Origin: Paractinoplanes tereljensis
Lineage (GTDB): Bacteria; Actinomycetota; Actinomycetes; Mycobacteriales; Micromonosporaceae
Assembly: GCF_016862435.1 (NCBI RefSeq)
Contig: NZ_BOMY01000042.1
Location: forward strand, 62,001-126,000
Length of the DNA stretch: 64,000 nt
Direction of reading: 5' to 3'
Both the position numbers and the translations under genes were made by a program. Position 1 is the stretch's first letter; the number at the start of each line of letters is the position of its first letter. Below, one piece after another: positions 7,837-16,065 of the stretch. The notes beneath the pieces are model-generated. The model worked only from the letters and a program-made list of their open reading frames with translations. It had not been told where the DNA came from and searched no databases.

Positions 7837-9293
7837 CGGTTCATCCCCACGTCGGTAGCGGCCGCGTGGCGGACCATCTGCTGGTATTCCGGGAACCAGC
7901 GGGCCGCGGCGGTGCGGGCCGCGGCGAGCGCGGGGACCTTGGCCGCGAAGACCTCGCGCGCCTCGGCGAGCAGGTCGTCCTCGTTGACCCCGGTGAGCCG
8001 TCCCCGTTCGGCGACGATCCGGCCGTCCACCATGGTCAGCACGACGTCGCTGCCGTTCTCGCAATAGACCAATTGGCCGGGTACGTCGTTGAGCGGCGTG
8101 AACGCGAGCGAGTGCAGGTCCACCAGGGCCAGGTCGGCGAGATGTCCCGGGGCGATCCGGCCGAGGTCGTCGCGCAGCATCGCGGCGGCCCCGCCGTCCC
8201 ACAGGCAGTCGAGCACCTCGGCGGCGGCCGGCCATCGGTCGCTGTCCAGGCCGGTGACGTTGTGGATCAGCCCGGCCATCTTGACGACGCCCCACATGTT
8301 GACCGCGTCGTCGCAGATCGCCTCGTCCACCCCGAGACACACCGGGATGCCGCGGTCCCGGATCCGCCGGAACGGCATGATGCCGCTGCCCAGCCGCAGG
8401 TTACTGACCGGGTTGTGGGCCACCACCGCGCCGGCCGCGGCGATCAGGTCCAGGTCGGCGTCGTCGGTCCAGACCGCGTGTATGACGTTCATCCGGTCGC
8501 TGAGCAGGCCCAGGTCGGCGGTGTAGCGGACCAGCGAGCGGCCGCCGTGCTTCGCGGCGGCCAGGGTGCGCTGCACCTTGGTCTCCAGCATGTGCGCGTA
8601 CACCGGCAGGTGGTGGCGGCGGCTGAGGTCGTCGAGGGCGGCGAAGTAGTCGACGCTGACCCGCTGCGGGGCGGAGATCGACACCGCCGCGCGGAGCCGG
8701 TCGTTCTCGGCGCCGTGCCAGCGGCCGATCAGGTATTCGTAGCGTTCGAGCAGGTCGGCGGCGGGCAGCGGGGCCGGCGCGCGCAGCTCGGCGGCCAGGG
8801 CCGGGGACGGGTCGCGGAACGGCAGCTTGTCGCCCTCGGGCACCTCGGGCTGGTCGAGGGCGACGGTGGCGCGCAGGCCGCTGTCCGCGTACGCCTGCAG
8901 GACCGCGTCGATGATCTCGGGTTCCGGGTACGGCATGAGGAACGCGTCGTCCTGCACGCTTGTCGTCCCGGTGCGCAGCATCTCGATCGCGCCGAGCATG
9001 GTCCGCAGGTAGGCCTCGCGCGGGGTGGGCCGCAGTGCCTCGGTGGCCGGCGATTCGTACAGCATGAACAGCTCGAGGGGCAGGCTGGGCAGCGAGCCCT
9101 TGAGGTGGTTGGCCGGCGAGTGGAAGTGCGCGTTGATCAGCCCGGGGATGAGCAGGTGGTGGCCATGGCCCTCAATGACCTGGTCACCCACGAGCCCAGA
9201 GCCCACGGCCGCAATCCGGTTGCCCTCGACCAGCACGTCGGTCAGGCGGTCGACGTCCGGGTAGGCGTAGACGTTGCGGAACAGCACGCTCAT
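7833..9293 (-). CDS. metal-dependent amidohydrolase, ATZ/TRZ (cytosine/guanine deaminase-like) family
   Basis: The 486-residue cytoplasmic amidohydrolase has metal ligands visible as the early HxH in LINAHFHSP, a mid-protein His in VYAHMLET, a second His in VIHAVW and the catalytic Asp in CLGVDEAICDD. The small N-terminal beta domain (VLVEGNRIAAVGSG) and the returning C-terminal segment (LGRIAPGHLADLALVDL) are typical of subtype I/III deaminases and chlorohydrolases. It overlaps both neighbours by four bases in the operon. A C-N bond hydrolysis or deamination of the imported compound is likely; a specific substrate is not supported. Confidence 0.87.
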   Translation of the reverse strand: MSVLFRNVYAYPDVDRLTDVLVEGNRIAAVGSGLVGDQVIEGHGHHLLIPGLINAHFHSPANHLKGSLPSLPLELFMLYESPATEALRPTPREAYLRTMLGAIEMLRTGTTSVQDDAFLMPYPEPEIIDAVLQAYADSGLRATVALDQPEVPEGDKLPFRDPSPALAAELRAPAPLPAADLLERYEYLIGRWHGAENDRLRAAVSISAPQRVSVDYFAALDDLSRRHHLPVYAHMLETKVQRTLAAAKHGGRSLVRYTADLGLLSDRMNVIHAVWTDDADLDLIAAAGAVVAHNPVSNLRLGSGIMPFRRIRDRGIPVCLGVDEAICDDAVNMWGVVKMAGLIHNVTGLDSDRWPAAAEVLDCLWDGGAAAMLRDDLGRIAPGHLADLALVDLHSLAFTPLNDVPGQLVYCENGSDVVLTMVDGRIVAERGRLTGVNEDDLLAEAREVFAAKVPALAAARTAAARWFPEYQQMVRHAAATDVGMNR

Positions 9294-9961
9294 GGGTGCC
9301 GCCAGGTGTTCACCCGGGACGAGGTCAAACCCTGGGCGATCAAACCCTCGACCATCGGTACGGCCGCGGTGACCCCGTCGATCACCGGCATGCCGAGCCG
9401 CTCGGTCAGCGGGCCGACCAGGTCGGTGAGGCCGGCGCAGCCCAGGATCAGCGCCTCGTCGTCGGGGTGGACCTGCTGGGCGAAGATCTCGGCCAGGTGC
9501 GCCGACCCGTGGGAAACGTCGGCGACCGGCACGTCCACCGCCCGGACCGTGCAGCGGTGTCCCAGGCCGAGGTCGCGCACGATCCGGTCGGAGTGGGCGA
9601 TGGTGCGGCGGGGCAGGGTGACGATCGTGAAGCGGTGGGCGATCAGGGCGGCGGTCATCAGGGCCGCCTCGGTCATCCCGACCACCGGGCCGTTCGCCAG
9701 TTCGCGGGCGGCCGGGACCCCGGTGTCACCGAAGCAGGCCACCACGTACCCGTCGATGCCCTGGTCTTCGCCCTGCCGGACCTGGTCGATGACGCCGAGC
9801 GCGCCGTAGACCTCCTCGTAGTGGCTCTCCACGCCGGGCACGCCCGACGCCGGGGTGCCGCCGACGATCTCGGTGTCCGGGCGGGCGACCGTGCGGGCCG
9901 CGGCGACCACCGCGTCGGTCATCGAGCGGGTGGTGTTCGGATTGATCACCATGATTTTCAT
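9290..9961 (-). CDS. aspartate/glutamate/hydantoin racemase family protein
   Basis: The 223-residue protein begins MKIMVINPNTTRSMTDAV, diagnostic of the hydantoin/allantoin racemase (HyuA/HpxA) branch of the Asp/Glu racemase superfamily. The two catalytic cysteines are visible as VACFGDTGVP (about residue 79) and LGCAGLTDL (about residue 183), so the protein should be active. It would interconvert enantiomers of a cyclic ureide or amino-acid derivative before stereospecific hydrolysis. It overlaps the PfkB kinase gene upstream and the amidohydrolase gene downstream by four bases each. Confidence 0.87.
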   Translation of the reverse strand: MKIMVINPNTTRSMTDAVVAAARTVARPDTEIVGGTPASGVPGVESHYEEVYGALGVIDQVRQGEDQGIDGYVVACFGDTGVPAARELANGPVVGMTEAALMTAALIAHRFTIVTLPRRTIAHSDRIVRDLGLGHRCTVRAVDVPVADVSHGSAHLAEIFAQQVHPDDEALILGCAGLTDLVGPLTERLGMPVIDGVTAAVPMVEGLIAQGLTSSRVNTWRHP

Positions 9962-10791
9962 CGGGCCGCCCCGAGCAGGCCGCGGGTGCCGTGGTCGCTG
10001 ACCGCGAGGCGGGCCACGCTCGCGGCCCGCTTGGCCGCCTCGACCGGGTCGGCGCCGGCCAGGTGCGCGGCCGCGAACGCACCGCAGAACGCGTCGCCGG
10101 CGCCGGTGCTGTCGATCGGGGTGACCAGCTCGGCCGGGACCTCGGTCAGGGTGCCATCGGCGTACACCAGGCTGCCTTTTTCGGCCTTTTTGATGACCAC
10201 GACGGCCGGGCCGTCGGCCGCGAAAGCGCGGGCCGCCGCGGCCAGGTCTTGGGTCCCGGACAGAGCGCGGGCCTCGACCTCGCTGGGCAGGAAGACGTCG
10301 CAGTGCCGGACGAGCGCCCGCACCTCCGGCCCGAGGCCGTCCTCCTGCAGATCAAGATAGATCCGGCCGCGCCCGGCCAGCCGAGGCAGGAGCGCGGCCA
10401 TCGACGCGTTGCTCATCGCCGAGACGAGCACGCCATCGGCGGCCCGCGAAGGCAGGTCGGCCGGATAGACCGACATCCGGTCGAAGTGGGCCTCGCCGTT
10501 GACCAGGTACCAGGACCGGGATCCGTCCGCCCGGTAGGTGATGACGTTGCGGACCGTCGGCTCGTCGCGGTGCGGCATGTCCTCGGTCCGCAGCCCGGCC
10601 GCCTGCCACTCGGCCAGCATCGAGGGCGGCAGGTCGTGGCCGATCGGGGCGCAGACCCGGACGTCGTCGATGACCAGCCGGGCCGCCAGGGCCGCGAAGA
10701 TCGCGTCGCCGCCGGCCTGCTCGACCCGGCGGCCGTCCGGGAAGACGGCCTCGTCGACGGTCACGTTGCCGACGCAGAGCAGGGCGGTCAC
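9958..10791 (-). CDS. PfkB-family carbohydrate kinase (fructosamine/ribokinase-like)
   Basis: The 277-residue cytoplasmic kinase has a PfkB N-terminal glycine region (AGGDAIFAALAARL), substrate region VSAMSNASMAALL and the C-terminal signature TPIDSTGAGDAFCGAF, with the catalytic Asp in GAGDAF. The GTG start at 10789-10791 overlaps the stop of the SIS gene (GTGA); the much longer open frame upstream is an artefact. A PfkB kinase directly after a SIS isomerase is the arrangement of fructosamine pathways (FrlD/FrlB, FraD/FraB), in which the kinase phosphorylates an Amadori compound and the SIS enzyme cleaves it. That assignment is plausible but unproven here. Confidence 0.87.
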   Translation of the reverse strand: MTALLCVGNVTVDEAVFPDGRRVEQAGGDAIFAALAARLVIDDVRVCAPIGHDLPPSMLAEWQAAGLRTEDMPHRDEPTVRNVITYRADGSRSWYLVNGEAHFDRMSVYPADLPSRAADGVLVSAMSNASMAALLPRLAGRGRIYLDLQEDGLGPEVRALVRHCDVFLPSEVEARALSGTQDLAAAARAFAADGPAVVVIKKAEKGSLVYADGTLTEVPAELVTPIDSTGAGDAFCGAFAAAHLAGADPVEAAKRAASVARLAVSDHGTRGLLGAAR

Positions 10792-11873
10792 CGCGCCGCC
10801 GCCCGGAACTTGGCCATCGCCGCGTGATAGCCCATCAGCTGCGCGGGCAGGAAGGTAAGCAGCGGGCTGAACGCCTCCGGCACGTCGGGCAGGCGCAGCA
10901 CGTCGTCGCCGAACGCGGTCTCGCTCGCGCTGGTGACGACGTAGGCCCGGCCGCCGAACCGCAGCGCCTCGCTCCGGGTCTCGGCCGCGCGCGGCACCGA
11001 CCGGCCGCTCGGCGCGAGCAGCAGCAGCGGCTCGCCGGCCTTCTGCGAGTTGTAGTGGTGGTACTCCTCGACCTGGATGGCGAGGGCGTGGTCCGGGGTG
11101 CACTCCTTGTACTTGGCCGCGCCGGCCAGGGCCGCGCCGAAGCTGGGCCCGCCCGCCGAGAACAGGAACATCCGGCTGCCGGCCTCGCGCTCGGCGATCG
11201 CCGCGATCGGGTCGCTGAGCGCGTCGATCGCCGCGGCCATCAGGTCCGGCAAACCATCGGTCGCGTCCGGGCTCGCGAGCTTGAGCAGCAGCGCGAGCGC
11301 CGCGGTCGAGGACTGGGTCGGCCAGCCGACCCGGGTCGCCTCGATCCGCAGAGTCTGCTCGCTCTCCACGTCGAGGGTCGAACCGGCGGTGTTGGTCAGG
11401 GCCAGCGTCAGGGCGCCGGCTCGCTGCGCCACCAGCAGGGCCTCGACCGTACGGGTGGTCTCCCCCGAGCTGGACAGGGCGGCCACCAGCGTGCGCGGGT
11501 TGAGCACCGGGCCGAGGTAGAAGGCGAACTCGAGGCTCTGCACCGCCTCCACCGGAACGCCGAGCGCGTTCTGCAGGGCCAGCCGGGCGGAGATCATCAC
11601 CGCGTACGAGTCGCCCGCGCCGACCAGGTAGACCCGCTCGATGCCGCGGTCCCGGATCGCCTCGGCCACCGCCGGCAGGGCCTTCTCGTTGGTGGCCCAG
11701 GTGCGCCGCACCATCTCCGGCTGGGCGATCAGTTCCGGCCAGGTGGCCTCGGTGCGGGCGAGGCGCTTGGGGTCCAGCGGGTCGTCCGAGGGCAGCTGCA
11801 GGATCCCGGCGTGCTCGGCCGCCGCCACCCGCGCGAGCACTGCCTGCTGACGCGCGTCGAGCGAACTCTCCAC
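10788..11873 (-). CDS. SIS-domain sugar isomerase/deglycase (GlmS/FrlB-like)
   Basis: The 361-residue cytoplasmic protein has two SIS (sugar isomerase) domains and no glutaminase domain. Domain 1 contains VYLVGAGDSYAVMISARLALQ and the phosphosugar-binding SSSGETTRT. Domain 2 contains FSAGGPSFGAALAGAAKYKE and VEEYHHYNSQKAGEP, equivalent to the GlmS E..HG.. region. It is the first gene of the operon. The start is GTG at 11871-11873, five bases after GAGGAGG. Probable role: isomerisation or deglycation of a phosphorylated sugar-amine produced by the following PfkB kinase. The upstream palindrome at 11903-11914 overlaps the likely promoter. Confidence 0.84.
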   Translation of the reverse strand: MESSLDARQQAVLARVAAAEHAGILQLPSDDPLDPKRLARTEATWPELIAQPEMVRRTWATNEKALPAVAEAIRDRGIERVYLVGAGDSYAVMISARLALQNALGVPVEAVQSLEFAFYLGPVLNPRTLVAALSSSGETTRTVEALLVAQRAGALTLALTNTAGSTLDVESEQTLRIEATRVGWPTQSSTAALALLLKLASPDATDGLPDLMAAAIDALSDPIAAIAEREAGSRMFLFSAGGPSFGAALAGAAKYKECTPDHALAIQVEEYHHYNSQKAGEPLLLLAPSGRSVPRAAETRSEALRFGGRAYVVTSASETAFGDDVLRLPDVPEAFSPLLTFLPAQLMGYHAAMAKFRAAAR

Positions 11874-11902
11874 GGCAACCTCCTCGGCTCTTGAGGAGCC
11901 AA

Positions 11903-11914
11903 ACGGTATACCGT
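11903..11914. promoter_or_regulatory. GntR-type operator palindrome upstream of the catabolic operon
   Basis: A perfect 12-base palindrome ACGGTATACCGT lies 30 bases upstream of the SIS gene. Read on the minus strand, TTGATC (rc of 11930-11935) and TATACC (rc of 11905-11910) could be -35 and -10 boxes with a 19-base spacer, so the palindrome would cover the -10. It shares the core GGTATACC with the site at 11998-12011. GT(N)AC palindromes of this type are bound by FCD-family GntR regulators, and one is encoded at the other end of the operon. Confidence 0.62.
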
Positions 11915-11997
11915 CTTCCGTTTCTCTCAGATCAACAGATGTTTCAAACCCATTAAATCCAGGGTGTACGCCGACCGGCGCTCGATAGAGTCGGTCG

Positions 11998-12011
11998 ATC
12001 GGTATACCGAT
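11998..12011. promoter_or_regulatory. second GntR-type operator palindrome between the operon and the GGDEF-EAL gene
   Basis: A perfect 14-base palindrome ATCGGTATACCGAT is centred 96 bases from the centre of the first GGTATACC site. It sits 54 bases before the proposed GTG start of the GGDEF-EAL gene. The pair could allow looping or independent control of the divergent transcripts. The presence of this site also argues against a gene start as far upstream as 11964. Confidence 0.6.
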
Positions 12012-12065
12012 TTGCTTTCCTTCGTTCCGGCCGTTCGCCCCCGCCGATCATGGGACCGTGGGAGG

Positions 12066-14363
12066 GTGCGATACCGGGCGGCGGTTCTTCTATGGGCCGG
12101 AGTGGCCGCCGCCGTTCTGCTGATCCCGTTCGCGTTCACGGTGTCCACGCTCGGCGGCCTGGCCGCCCTCATGCTGGGCAGCGCGATCCTGGTCATGGTG
12201 TCGATCGCCGGTGGGGTGCGGCTGCACCGACCGCAGTTCCGCCGGGCCTGGTGGCTGATCTTCTCCTCGGTCGGACTGGCGCTCGCCGGCAACGTCATCG
12301 CGGCGACGGTTCTGTCCACGACGGTCGGCAAGGATCCCGCCGCGCTCAACGTCGTATACGGGATCACCTACCCGATCCTGTGCGCCGGCGTGGCGCTGCT
12401 GCCCAACCACGGCCGGCCCGGCGCCACCCGGGTCGGCCTGCTGGACAGTGCGATCCTCACGTCCTGCGTCGCGGTGATCTGGTGGATGGTGTTCGTCGAC
12501 CCGACGCTGATCGACACCCACGAACTCCGCAACCACGCGCACCTGCTTGTCGAGCCGTTCCTCGACCTGATCCTGTTCGGTCTCGGCGTGCGCCTGCTGC
12601 TGATCGGCGACGCCGGCTCGCTGTCCTACCGGCTGGTCTCGGCCTCCTGCGCGGCCCGGCTGATCGCCGACACCGCCTACCTGACCGTCGGCAGCAGCGA
12701 GGGTTTCCCGACCCCGGTGAGCATCGTCGGCTGGCTGGCCTGCAACGGCCTGCTGGCGGTCGCCGCCCTGCACCCGTCGATGAAGCGGACGGTGCCGCTG
12801 CCGGCCGCCGACGCCGCCCCGAGCTGGCTCGGGGCCACCCCGATCTCGGTCGGCACCGTGGTGGCCACGCCGGTGCTGACCGGCGCGTTCCTGCTCAGCG
12901 AGGGCCTGGCCGACACCCTGAACACCCTGGACGTGGCCGTTCCGATGACCGCCACCGCGGTGACCTCGGCGCTGGTGGTCGTGCGGATGCGCCTGCTCAA
13001 CCGAATCTCGGCCCGGCGCGCCGCCGACCTCGAGACGGCCCTGCACCACGAGGCCGAACTCCAGCAGGAGCTGCTGTTCCGGGCCTCGCACGACGTGCTC
13101 ACCGGCCTGCCCGACCGCTCCCTGCTGCACGAACGGCTCACCGATTGTCTGGACACCGGCCGCGGCGGCGTGTTGCTGCTGCTCGACCTGGACGAGTTCA
13201 AGGAGATCAACGACCGGTTCGGCCACTCGGTCGGCGACGACCTGCTGATGGAGGCGGCGGCCCGGCTACGCGACCTGGTCGACGGCGGCCTGGTGGCCCG
13301 GCTGCACAGTGACGAGTTCGCGGTGCTGCTGGACGGCGTGCCGCTGACCGACGCCTGGGCCACCACCGAGCGGGCGCTCGGCGCGATGCGGCGCCCGCTG
13401 GGGGTGCAGGGTCACGAACTGTTCGCCACGGTCAGCATCGGCCTGCGCGATCTGGCCGACGACGTGCCGGCCACCGACGTCCTCCGGGACGCGTACCTGG
13501 CTCTGCACGCGGCCAAGGAGGCCGGCCGCAACCAGATGATCCTGTTCGACGACGAGTTGCGGGAGAAGCGGCTGGCCGCCGCGCGGACGGTGGAACGGCT
13601 CCGCGAGGCGATCACCCGGGACGAGTTCCTGGTCTACTACCAGCCCCTGGTGCGACTCACCGACGAGCGCATCACCGGCGTGGAGGCACTGATCCGGTGG
13701 CAGCCGGCCGGCGAGAAGATGGTGCCGCCGGACCGCTTCATCGGCATCGCCGAGGACAGCGGCCTGATCGTCCCGATCGGCTCCTGGGTGCTGCGCGAAT
13801 CGTGCCGGGTGGCGGCCGGCTGGAACCGCCGGCACGGCACGGTGGTCTCGGTGAACGTGTCGCCGAGGCAGCTGCGCGAGCCGGACTTCGGCCTGCTGGT
13901 GCTGGACGTGCTGCGCACCTCCGGTCTGCCACCGGAGGCCCTGATCCTGGAGATCACCGAGGGCGTCCTGGTCAACTCGGGCAAGGTCACCGAACAGGCG
14001 ATCAGCCACCTGAGCATGCTCCGCTCCCACGGCATCAAGGTGGCCATCGACGACTTCGGCACCGGTTACTCGTCGCTGGCCTACCTGCGCGACCTCCCGA
14101 TCGACAACCTCAAGATCGACCGCTCCTTCATGCCCGCCCCCGGCTCCCCCGACCTGGCCGCCCAGACCCTGGTCAAAACCATCATCGACCTGGCCGCCGG
14201 CCTGCGGCTGGGCACCATCGCCGAGGGCGTGGAGACCGCCGAGCAGGTGGTGCTGCTGCGCGAGCTGGGTTGCGACCGGGCCCAGGGCTTCTTCTACTCC
14301 CGCCCGGTCCCCGAGGCCGACGCGACCCGCCTGATCCAGGACTCGGCCACCGCGATCCGCTGA
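12066..14363 (+). CDS. membrane GGDEF-EAL protein, probable c-di-GMP phosphodiesterase with degenerate cyclase domain
   Basis: The protein has about 765 residues. The N-terminal third has roughly eight to nine hydrophobic segments (for example AAVLLIPFAFTVSTLGGLAA), a membrane sensor domain. It is followed by a GGDEF domain (LDEFKEINDRFGHSVGDDLL) whose active-site motif reads HSDEF instead of GG(D/E)EF, and no RxxD inhibitory site is seen. The EAL domain has the full catalytic set: EAL in GVEALIRW, N in VNVSPRQL, EITEG, DDFGTGYSS, KIDRSF, EGVET and QGFFYS. Degradation of c-di-GMP is therefore expected, with the GGDEF half possibly a GTP sensor. Start is uncertain: GTG 12066 is chosen because the membrane domain begins there and an operator lies upstream, but GGAGG abuts it too closely; the frame is open back to a GTG at 11964. 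Confidence 0.85.
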   Translation: MRYRAAVLLWAGVAAAVLLIPFAFTVSTLGGLAALMLGSAILVMVSIAGGVRLHRPQFRRAWWLIFSSVGLALAGNVIAATVLSTTVGKDPAALNVVYGITYPILCAGVALLPNHGRPGATRVGLLDSAILTSCVAVIWWMVFVDPTLIDTHELRNHAHLLVEPFLDLILFGLGVRLLLIGDAGSLSYRLVSASCAARLIADTAYLTVGSSEGFPTPVSIVGWLACNGLLAVAALHPSMKRTVPLPAADAAPSWLGATPISVGTVVATPVLTGAFLLSEGLADTLNTLDVAVPMTATAVTSALVVVRMRLLNRISARRAADLETALHHEAELQQELLFRASHDVLTGLPDRSLLHERLTDCLDTGRGGVLLLLDLDEFKEINDRFGHSVGDDLLMEAAARLRDLVDGGLVARLHSDEFAVLLDGVPLTDAWATTERALGAMRRPLGVQGHELFATVSIGLRDLADDVPATDVLRDAYLALHAAKEAGRNQMILFDDELREKRLAAARTVERLREAITRDEFLVYYQPLVRLTDERITGVEALIRWQPAGEKMVPPDRFIGIAEDSGLIVPIGSWVLRESCRVAAGWNRRHGTVVSVNVSPRQLREPDFGLLVLDVLRTSGLPPEALILEITEGVLVNSGKVTEQAISHLSMLRSHGIKVAIDDFGTGYSSLAYLRDLPIDNLKIDRSFMPAPGSPDLAAQTLVKTIIDLAAGLRLGTIAEGVETAEQVVLLRELGCDRAQGFFYSRPVPEADATRLIQDSATAIR

Positions 14364-14367
14364 GCGG

Positions 14368-15258
14368 TCACAGCATCCGCCGAACCGCGCGCACGGCCCG
14401 GCCCGGCCGTTCCGGCTGCCACAGCTCGGGTTGCGGCTCACCGGCGTAGGCCGGGCTGCCGTCGTGCACGAGCGCCAGCAATCGCGGCTCGGCCAGCTCC
14501 GCCGCCGACCACTCGTAGACGGCCTGGATCCGGGGCGTGATCAAGCCGTAGTCGAGCATCCGGGCGATCCGCCCCTCGGCGGCCAGGTAGAACCCGACGT
14601 CCCGGGTCAGCGGGTAGACCTCCGGCAGCACCCGGGAGAGGTTCAGGAAGAACCCGGTCATGTGCACCCGCGGATCCCCCAGCGTCGGCGACACCGCCGC
14701 AAGCCGCCCAACGGCCAGCCGCGGCGCGGCGACGAGGGCGTGCGCGAACAGCACCCGGACGAGCGTGACGTTGAGGAAGAACCGCTCCGCCGCACTCTCC
14801 CGCCGGGCAAGCTCTTCGAACTCCAGGTAGGCGGCCACGATGCTGCGGTTGTGCGCGCGGTACCAGGTGCGCGCGGTAGGCCGGGCGACAAAGTCGTCCC
14901 AGAACCCGATGGCCGCCGACGAGGCGCTCCCCGGCCGCCCACCGGCCCGGCCCACCGCCTCGAGGCCATCCCGCAGCAGCCGCGCGTTGCAGGCCCGCCA
15001 CCACCCGCTCCCGGTCTCCGCGGCGAGGACACCACGGCGCAGCTGCCACCGCATGAAGGCAAGCTCAGCCCGCCGAAACGGAAGATGCCGAGGCGCATAC
15101 CCATCCGGCCCGCGATAGGTCCGCCCAGCAAGCTCAAACCGCGCCCGCGGATCATCCACCACCAGTTCAACCTGCCGCCGCGCCCATTCCAGGGCTGTAG
15201 CTTCCGCCATCGGCCCATTGAAGTACGTCCCCGCCCGCCAAGCTACGGGCAAAATCAT
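14368..15258 (-). CDS. conserved hypothetical protein (about 296 residues)
   Basis: I do not recognise the family. The protein is soluble and rich in Arg, Ala and aromatic residues (FMRWQLRRGVL, GSGWWRACNARLLRDGLEA, GFWDDFVARPTARTWYRAHN), with a mostly helical appearance and no membrane segment or signal peptide. Codon bias on this strand is normal, and the gene fills the space between the convergent GGDEF-EAL gene (four bases away) and the Panacea gene. Two starts are possible, ATG at 15258 or ATG at 15210 (MAEATALEW); neither has a convincing ribosome-binding site. A small inverted repeat ATCATT/AATGAT (15254-15270) covers the first start. Confidence 0.62.
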   Translation of the reverse strand: MILPVAWRAGTYFNGPMAEATALEWARRQVELVVDDPRARFELAGRTYRGPDGYAPRHLPFRRAELAFMRWQLRRGVLAAETGSGWWRACNARLLRDGLEAVGRAGGRPGSASSAAIGFWDDFVARPTARTWYRAHNRSIVAAYLEFEELARRESAAERFFLNVTLVRVLFAHALVAAPRLAVGRLAAVSPTLGDPRVHMTGFFLNLSRVLPEVYPLTRDVGFYLAAEGRIARMLDYGLITPRIQAVYEWSAAELAEPRLLALVHDGSPAYAGEPQPELWQPERPGRAVRAVRRML

Positions 15259-15369
15259 TGCCAGAATGATCTTGGCGGATGGCCGACATCAAGGCGTTTC
15301 AGCGCCTCTGCCAGCGATAGCGCGGCACCCTGTAGACTCGGCTACACGTCGGTAATTCGGGGGCCAACA

Positions 15370-16065
15370 TTGCCAAGTAACGTGCACGACGTCGCGGCAG
15401 CGGTGCTGGCTCAGGTCGGGCCGACGGAAGCCATGCGACTGCAAAAGCTGGTGTATTACAGCCAAGCGTGGCATCTAGCGCTCGTCGATGAACCGCTGTT
15501 CACCGAAGCCATAGAAGCGTGGCGCGACGGGCCGGTGACGGTGGCGCTCTGGGAGCGGCACCGCGGGCAGCGCACTGTCAGAAGCTGGCCGACCGGCGAC
15601 CCGGAGAGGTTGAGCCTCACTGGCACAAAGGTTGTCGCGCTCGTGTGTCAGGTTTACGGAGAGTTGTCCGGGGACGACCTTTCCGAGTTGACGCACAACG
15701 AGCTTCCCTGGCGCGTAGCCAGGCAGGGCCTGCCGGATCACGAGCCGAGCAAGGCCCGCATTCAGGACGACGTGATGAAGCGGTTCTACCGGCGGCGTTC
15801 CTTGGCCGGCCGTAGCGTGGCCGACCTCGTGTCGGGCGGTCTCCACGGCCCCACCGACACCGAGATAGGTGCCGTCGAAAGGCGTCAGATCTTGGCTGAC
15901 ATCCGCGAGGACTTCCGCCGTAGTGCCCCTGACTACGACCCGGACACTCCCGAATCCACCGCCTCAGCGTTCAACGCGAGCTGCAATCATGCCCAGCCGC
16001 CGCGTGTTGCGGCCCGCATCGACCGGGAGCGCCCGCAGCGTGCCAGCACAGCTGAAAGAGGCTGA
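15370..16065 (+). CDS. Panacea-domain protein (SocA/DUF4065-like), probable antitoxin
   Basis: The 231-residue protein has a Panacea domain at residues about 4-150, recognised from NVHDVAAAVLAQVGPTEAMR then LQKLVYYSQAWHLAL, LFTEAIEAWRDGPVTVALW and LTHNELPWRVA. Panacea is a promiscuous antitoxin domain that pairs with unrelated toxins; relatives include the proteolytic adaptor SocA. The start is TTG at 15370-15372: it follows GGGGG by about six bases and places the conserved N-terminus where family members start; GTG at 15382 is the alternative. The last 77 bases overlap the PIN-domain gene, a coupling expected of toxin-antitoxin pairs. The C-terminal tail (after about 190) is Ala/Arg-rich and unmatched. 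Confidence 0.78.
   Translation: MPSNVHDVAAAVLAQVGPTEAMRLQKLVYYSQAWHLALVDEPLFTEAIEAWRDGPVTVALWERHRGQRTVRSWPTGDPERLSLTGTKVVALVCQVYGELSGDDLSELTHNELPWRVARQGLPDHEPSKARIQDDVMKRFYRRRSLAGRSVADLVSGGLHGPTDTEIGAVERRQILADIREDFRRSAPDYDPDTPESTASAFNASCNHAQPPRVAARIDRERPQRASTAERG

Noticed and set aside
9958-11103. A longer PfkB kinase
   Set aside because: Extra N-terminal sequence is a shadow of the SIS gene; GTG 10791 matches the normal PfkB start and the GTGA overlap.
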